Shown piece after piece: positions 59,616 through 64,000 of a DNA stretch of 64,000 nucleotides. The notes beneath the pieces were generated by a model, which saw only the letters and a program-made list of their open reading frames with translations, had not been told where the DNA came from and did not search any database. The first letter of the stretch is position 1. Every line of letters begins with the position of its first letter. This DNA is from JAAZGD01 sp034003765 (lineage in GTDB: Bacteria > Bacillota > Clostridia > Peptostreptococcales > Anaerovoracaceae). The stretch spans positions 1 through 64,000 of the forward strand of contig JAVEXZ010000007.1 of NCBI GenBank assembly GCA_034003765.1, read 5' to 3'. A program made the translations under genes and the position numbers.

Positions 59616-61559
59616 CTAGGTTACAGGATTCCCATCCTCGGCTATGGTTGAAACGAATTCAAAACGTTCTTGCCCATCAAGAATATTATCTGCAAACATA
59701 ATCATACCTCGTGATTCCAAACCCCGAAGATTTCTGGGCTTTAAGTTAGCAACTACAACAACCTTTTTCCCTATACAGTCTTTTGGTTTGTGAGAGCTAG
59801 AGACCCCAGAAATTATCTGTCTGGTCTCAGTTCCCATCTTAACTTGGAAAACAAGTAGCTTATCAGCATTAGGATGCTTCTCAGCTTTCAATATAGTTCC
59901 AACCCTAAAGTCTATCTTATCAAAAGTATCATATTCTATTTCGTCCTTCAAGACCAAGGGTATATTAACTTCTTTTTCTCCCATCTTCATGGATTCAAGT
60001 TCCTTTAGCTCTGCTTCAACATCCATTCTAGGGAAGATAGGTTGACCACCTTTTACTGTTTCTCCACCCATCATATGGAAGTTGAAGGCTTCTTCCCAGC
60101 TTGGTTCTTCTGTTCCTAAGCCCAGTTGAGATCTGATTTCCATAGTAGTTGAGTGCATAAAAGGATATATCAAGACGCTGATAATACGAAGACTTTCTGC
60201 CAAGTTATGCATAACCCTATCCAGTCTCTCTTTGTTTTTTTCATCTCTTGCCAAAATCCAAGGAGTAGTTTCATCAATATATTTATTGGCTCTCGCTACT
60301 ACATGCCATATTTCTTCCAAAGCATGGTTGAATTCGAAGCCATCCATATACTTCTCAACTTTTCGTCCAGCCCCTAGGGCAATTGCTTCTAGGTCAACAT
60401 CAAAGCTCTCACTTTCATGGCCGTCCTCAATTTTCCCCGGCATTATCCCTTGGCAATACTTGCCAATCATACTAACAGTTCTGGATACCAAATTGCCTAG
60501 GTCGTTTGCCAAATCATAATTAATCCTCTTAATCATTATTTCATTTGTGAATAGTCCGTCTTGTCCAAATGTATACTCTCTTAGAAGGAAATATTTTAAG
60601 GCATCGATGCCGTATCGTTCAATTAGTTTTACTGGGTCTACTACGTTACCCTTTGATTTGCTCATTTTCCCACCGTCTAGCAAAAGCCAGCCGTGACCTA
60701 ACACCTGTTTTGGCAGAGGTAAATCACATGACATCAGCATGGCAGGCCATATAATAGAATGAAATCTTACTATTTCTTTACCCACCAAGTGAACGTCTGC
60801 AGGCCAGTACTTTTCGAAGAGTCCCGGGTCATCAGGATATCCTAAGGCAGTAATATAATTCGAAAGAGCATCTAACCATACGTATATTACATGCTTGTCG
60901 TCAATGGGTACAGGTATTCCCCAATCAAAGGATGATCGGCTGATACATAGGTCGTCTAGGCCCTGCTTTACAAAAGCAACCATCTCATTTCGACGGGTAT
61001 CTGGCATCAAAAATTTAGGGTTTTTCTCGAACAGTTCCAGCAATGCGTCTTGGTACTTGCTCATTCTGAAAAAGTAAGCTTCTTCCTTGGCCGCTTCAAC
61101 GCTTCTGCCGCAGTCGGGGCAAGACCCATCATTTAGCTGGCTTTCTGTCCAAAAACTTTCACAGGGGGTGCAATACATTCCCTGGTATTCCCCCTTATAG
61201 ATATCCCCTTTTTCATACATCTGCATAAACATAGCTTGAACCCTTTTGATATGTCTGGGTTCTGTGGTTCTTATAAAATCATCATAGGATATCTCCATAA
61301 CCTTCCAGAGTTCTTTGATGTTAAGAACAATTTTATCTACATATTCTTGGGGTGTCACTCCTGCTTTATCTGCAATTGTTTGGATTTTTTGTCCATGTTC
61401 GTCAGTTCCCGTCAAAAAATGAACATCATAACCTGCCAATCGTTTAAATCGAGCCATGGCATCTGCCATCACCGTACAGTATGTATGGCCGATGTGTAAG
61501 TTGTCACTTGGATAGTAAATAGGAGTACTTATATAGTATGTGCCTTTGGAATTTGTCAT
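59616..61559 (-). CDS. metG: Methionyl-tRNA synthetase with C-terminal tRNA-binding domain
   Basis: The enzyme has about 647 residues from MTNSKGTYYISTP at 61559; AGAGAGG precedes it and a longer frame to 61640 is not conserved. HIGHTYCTV is the HIGH motif, CTPCESFWTESQ...CPDCG the zinc knuckle, GGKMSKSKGNVVDP the KMSKS loop, and FRVGTILKAEKHPNADKLLVF the EMAP-type domain at the C-terminus. It charges tRNA-Met. Confidence 0.97.
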   Translation of the reverse strand: MTNSKGTYYISTPIYYPSDNLHIGHTYCTVMADAMARFKRLAGYDVHFLTGTDEHGQKIQTIADKAGVTPQEYVDKIVLNIKELWKVMEISYDDFIRTTEPRHIKRVQAMFMQMYEKGDIYKGEYQGMYCTPCESFWTESQLNDGSCPDCGRSVEAAKEEAYFFRMSKYQDALLELFEKNPKFLMPDTRRNEMVAFVKQGLDDLCISRSSFDWGIPVPIDDKHVIYVWLDALSNYITALGYPDDPGLFEKYWPADVHLVGKEIVRFHSIIWPAMLMSCDLPLPKQVLGHGWLLLDGGKMSKSKGNVVDPVKLIERYGIDALKYFLLREYTFGQDGLFTNEIMIKRINYDLANDLGNLVSRTVSMIGKYCQGIMPGKIEDGHESESFDVDLEAIALGAGRKVEKYMDGFEFNHALEEIWHVVARANKYIDETTPWILARDEKNKERLDRVMHNLAESLRIISVLIYPFMHSTTMEIRSQLGLGTEEPSWEEAFNFHMMGGETVKGGQPIFPRMDVEAELKELESMKMGEKEVNIPLVLKDEIEYDTFDKIDFRVGTILKAEKHPNADKLLVFQVKMGTETRQIISGVSSSHKPKDCIGKKVVVVANLKPRNLRGLESRGMIMFADNILDGQERFEFVSTIAEDGNPVT

Positions 61560-61678
61560 AGTTAACCTCTCTTTCTTCTTTGTTGCATCATGAAGTATAT
61601 CACGAAAATCTGGAACTTGGCAACAACTTCCAAAGACCATTTAGGTGGGGAAATATTCCTTTGATGGTTTATTTATGC

Positions 61679-61684
61679 TATAAT
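61679..61684 (+). promoter_or_regulatory. -10 box directly before the ABC exporter gene
   Basis: A consensus TATAAT ends seven bases before the ATG at 61692, and no ribosome site is present between them. Transcription would start at or near the ATG, so the message may be leaderless. No good -35 box is seen. Confidence 0.5.
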
Positions 61685-61691
61685 ATCAGTT

Positions 61692-63449
61692 ATGAAAATT
61701 ATCAGCAAAATATACCTTCCTTATATACCCCTAATCATTTTAACAGGAGTCCTTATTTTGGGCCAAGCAATTCTCCAACTGGAGTTGCCTAAATATATGG
61801 CTCGAATTATTGATGTGGGCATTTTAGAAGGAAACATTCCCTATATCTATGAAACCGGGATCTTTATGCTCCTTATATCTCTTCTCCTGGCAGCCTTTGC
61901 CGTGGTGGTGAGTTTTTTGGCGGCAAGAATTTCTTCTAGATCTGCCGGGGCATTAAGATCCAAAATCTTTGATAAGGTAACCAGTTTTGGCAGTTCCGAA
62001 ATGGAACAATTCGGAACCTCCTCATTGATTACAAGGGCAACAAATGACGTGCTACAAGTTCAAACAGCCTCTCTTATGTTGCTCAGAATGGGTTTCTTTG
62101 CTCCAGCCATGGGAATTGGTGCTTTAGTAATGGCTGTGAGAACTAGCCCCGACTTAACTTGGACCATCGTGGTGTCCCTTATCGCAATACTTGTTCTGGT
62201 TTTAGGCGCTGTGGTTCTTACAATACCAAGATTTAAAATACTTCAAAAACTAATGGATAGACTAAATCTTATTATGAATGAGCGCCTATCAGGAATTCTG
62301 GTAATTAGGGCCTTTCAAAGAGAATTGGCAGAGGAAGAGCGTTTTGACCTAGCCAACCACCGTTTGAAAAGAACAAACCTATTCGTTAGTAGGGTAATGT
62401 CACTAATGATGCCAGGGATGACACTGGTAATGTCTTATGGGTCCCTCCTAGTAGTTTGGGCGGGAGCCGGCCTGATTGCAAACAACCAATTAGCAGTTGG
62501 GGACATGATGGCCTTCATCCAATATGCCATGCATGTTGTTATGTCCTTCCTTTTCCTTACAATGTTTTTTATAATGATTCCCAGGGCCATGGTATCAGTT
62601 CAAAGAATTTCTGAGGTGCTTTCAAAGGACCCTTTAATCAAGGATATTTGTGGAAGTGAAGTGGAAAGCCTTCCAAAAAACACTCCTGGAACCATTGTTT
62701 TTGACAAGGTTTCATTTAGATATCCTGATGCAGAAGAGGATGTGCTTTGCAATATTTCTTTTACTGCAAAACCCGGTACCACTACAGCAATAGTTGGGGG
62801 AACTGGTTCAGGAAAATCCACCTTGGTAAATTTAATCCCTCGTTTTTATAATGCAACTAAAGGCAATATTTATATAGACGGTGTGGACACCTGTAATGTT
62901 CCTTTGGCTAATCTCCGAGATTTGATTGGATATATTCCACAGAAGGGAATTCTTTTCTCAGGAACTATTGAATCAAATATTAAATACGCAAAACCCCATG
63001 CAGAACAAGGAGAAATGGAAAGGGTAGCAAGGATAAGCCAAGCCTTTGATTTTATACAAGAAAAGTCTGAAGGCTTTGATACTTCCATATCCCAAGGAGG
63101 CACCAACGTCTCTGGAGGCCAACGACAAAGGATTTCCATTGCAAGGGCATTGATAAAGAACTCCCCTATCTATATTTTTGACGATAGCTTTTCTGCCCTT
63201 GATTTTCAAACAGAGGCTGCCCTGAGACAAGCCCTAAAAAAAGAATCTTCAAACTCCACTATAATAGTGGTGGCCCAGAGGATAAGCACCATCAAAGAGG
63301 CAGAGAATATTATTGTTATGGACCAGGGACATCTGGTTGGCCAAGGGACTCACAAGGAATTGTTGTCCACCTGTTCTGTTTATAGGGAATTAGCCGCATC
63401 CCAACTTGCAATAGATAATGAGAGGGGTGATTCCAATGGCAAATCCTAA
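61692..63449 (+). CDS. ABC exporter half-transporter (MdlB/YheI-like), first of pair
   Basis: The 585-residue protein has an N-terminal six-helix type I exporter domain and a C-terminal ATPase with GGTGSGKST, NVSGGQRQRISIARAL and IYIFDDSFSALD. In DDSFSALD the usual catalytic Glu after the Walker B Asp is replaced by Asp. This marks the degenerate site typical of one half of heterodimeric exporters. It overlaps the second exporter gene by 14 bases. Drug, lipid or peptide export is typical; the substrate is unknown. Confidence 0.92.
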   Translation: MKIISKIYLPYIPLIILTGVLILGQAILQLELPKYMARIIDVGILEGNIPYIYETGIFMLLISLLLAAFAVVVSFLAARISSRSAGALRSKIFDKVTSFGSSEMEQFGTSSLITRATNDVLQVQTASLMLLRMGFFAPAMGIGALVMAVRTSPDLTWTIVVSLIAILVLVLGAVVLTIPRFKILQKLMDRLNLIMNERLSGILVIRAFQRELAEEERFDLANHRLKRTNLFVSRVMSLMMPGMTLVMSYGSLLVVWAGAGLIANNQLAVGDMMAFIQYAMHVVMSFLFLTMFFIMIPRAMVSVQRISEVLSKDPLIKDICGSEVESLPKNTPGTIVFDKVSFRYPDAEEDVLCNISFTAKPGTTTAIVGGTGSGKSTLVNLIPRFYNATKGNIYIDGVDTCNVPLANLRDLIGYIPQKGILFSGTIESNIKYAKPHAEQGEMERVARISQAFDFIQEKSEGFDTSISQGGTNVSGGQRQRISIARALIKNSPIYIFDDSFSALDFQTEAALRQALKKESSNSTIIVVAQRISTIKEAENIIVMDQGHLVGQGTHKELLSTCSVYRELAASQLAIDNERGDSNGKS

Positions 63450-64000
63450 GATTCAAAACCCCAAGGGTCCAAGAGGCCCTATGTCTGGAATGATGCCCGG
63501 AGATAAACCCAAGAATTTCAAAGCTACCATGAGAACTTTGGCTGCATATTTACGTCCCTTCAGATTGCGATTACTAATAGCAACAGTGGCTGCAATACTC
63601 TCTGTTGTTTTTTCTGTGGTTGCTCCTATGATACTTGGGCGGGCAACAGATGTAATAGCAGATTCTGTTATTACTTCTTCTCCACTAGATTTCAATGCCT
63701 TAGGCTATATACTTATTTTACTGGTAGTCCTCTATGGAATTTCCACTATATTTTCTGGATTAATGGGCTTTATCATGGCGGGTATTTCACAAAAGATCAG
63801 CTACCAGCTTCGAAAGGAATTGTCCGAAAAAATCGATAGGCTACCTCTTAAGTATTTTGATACAAGAACTCAAGGAGAGTTGCTTTCACGGGTAACAAAT
63901 GATGTTGACACCATAAATTCTACTCTCAACCAGTCTTTAGCACAAATATTAACCTCTGCGATTACCATAGTAGGGATATTGTCACTTATGATCTATATAA
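63436..64000 (+). CDS. ABC exporter half-transporter, second of pair, cut by window edge
   Basis: Only the first 188 codons are present. A start ATG at 63436 is preceded by GAGGGG. The N-terminus (MANPKIQNPKGPRGPMSGMM) is Gly/Pro/Met-rich, as in YheH/MdlA-type partners, then membrane helices begin at TLAAYLRPFRLRLLIATVAA. SYQLRKELSEKIDRLPLKYFDTRTQGELLSRVTNDVD is the type I exporter coupling region. It should carry the intact ATPase site that complements the first subunit. Confidence 0.93.
   Translation, partial: MANPKIQNPKGPRGPMSGMMPGDKPKNFKATMRTLAAYLRPFRLRLLIATVAAILSVVFSVVAPMILGRATDVIADSVITSSPLDFNALGYILILLVVLYGISTIFSGLMGFIMAGISQKISYQLRKELSEKIDRLPLKYFDTRTQGELLSRVTNDVDTINSTLNQSLAQILTSAITIVGILSLMIYI

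Overview
The window looks like a low-GC, strictly anaerobic member of the Clostridia (Firmicutes). The evidence is a pyruvate:ferredoxin oxidoreductase with NfnAB, an [FeFe] hydrogenase, a clostridial 2[4Fe-4S] ferredoxin, a Rex redox regulator with a Rex-like operator, HrcA/CIRCE control of groESL, sodium-pump-type carboxyltransferase subunits, a corrinoid-reactivation gene pair and strong AGGAGG ribosome sites. Genus cannot be read from the sequence. Two runs of exactly 100 N and a 127-bp exact overlap across one of them show that this is a scaffolded draft assembly, possibly from a metagenome. Almost all genes lie on the minus strand. The exceptions are an IS256-family insertion, an enoyl-CoA hydratase, an XRE regulator, a ferredoxin and an ABC exporter pair.

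Layout, left to right. 1-2055: corrinoid reactivation (RACo-like ATPase and a methionine-synthase-activation-domain protein). 2164-4747: an ArsR-controlled operon with an ArsP-type permease, a DUF2703 Cys-rich protein and a small thioredoxin. 5064-12371: a probable redox operon (RnfB-like polyferredoxin, PFOR, NfnA, NfnB) behind a leader carrying a 66-bp tandem duplication. 12458-16070: PLP aminotransferase, a 15-bp minisatellite broken by a gap, a FocA-type formate channel and a long TspO/MBR protein. 16431-17811: an intact IS256-family element with terminal repeats and an 8-bp target duplication. 18037-23400: enoyl-CoA hydratase-like protein, MFS transporter, vanY-guaB operon with the C-terminal remnant of a second guaB behind it, and an XRE regulator. 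23493-27048: an 1151-residue GltD-[FeFe] hydrogenase fusion with an upstream Rex-like site. 27155-32676: groESL, DNA glycosylase, a small ATPase, ferredoxin, rex and acpP. 32832-38615: FMN riboswitch-ribU-tsaE-tsaB-rimI-tsaD-ABC-F. 38728-41796: pepV, capA, NifU-like. 41889-48079: a complete branched-chain amino-acid (Liv) ABC transporter with two binding proteins. 48171-52693: dusB, coaX and the A, D and C subunits of a biotin-dependent, sodium-pump-type decarboxylase. 52899-61559: PucR regulator, ftsH, tilS, lipoprotein, tatD, metG. 61692-64000: two-gene ABC exporter, the second gene cut by the window edge.

Together the genes suggest an amino-acid- and pyruvate-using fermenter. Amino acids and peptides enter through Liv and are processed by PepV and the aminotransferase. 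Pyruvate is oxidised by PFOR, giving reduced ferredoxin. NfnAB balances ferredoxin, NADH and NADPH. The hydrogenase fusion can dispose of electrons as H2 and is probably repressed by Rex when NADH is low. Formate can leave through FocA.

The most unusual signals are the hydrogenase fusion with a degenerate C-terminal cluster domain, the stand-alone RnfB-like polyferredoxin with duplicated modules, the guaB remnant, and many short tandem repeats (periods 15, 20, 23, 32, 43, 46 and 66 bp) placed at gene ends, starts and terminators. Nothing in the window amounts to a defence system, prophage, CRISPR array or biosynthetic cluster, and no rRNA or tRNA gene was seen.
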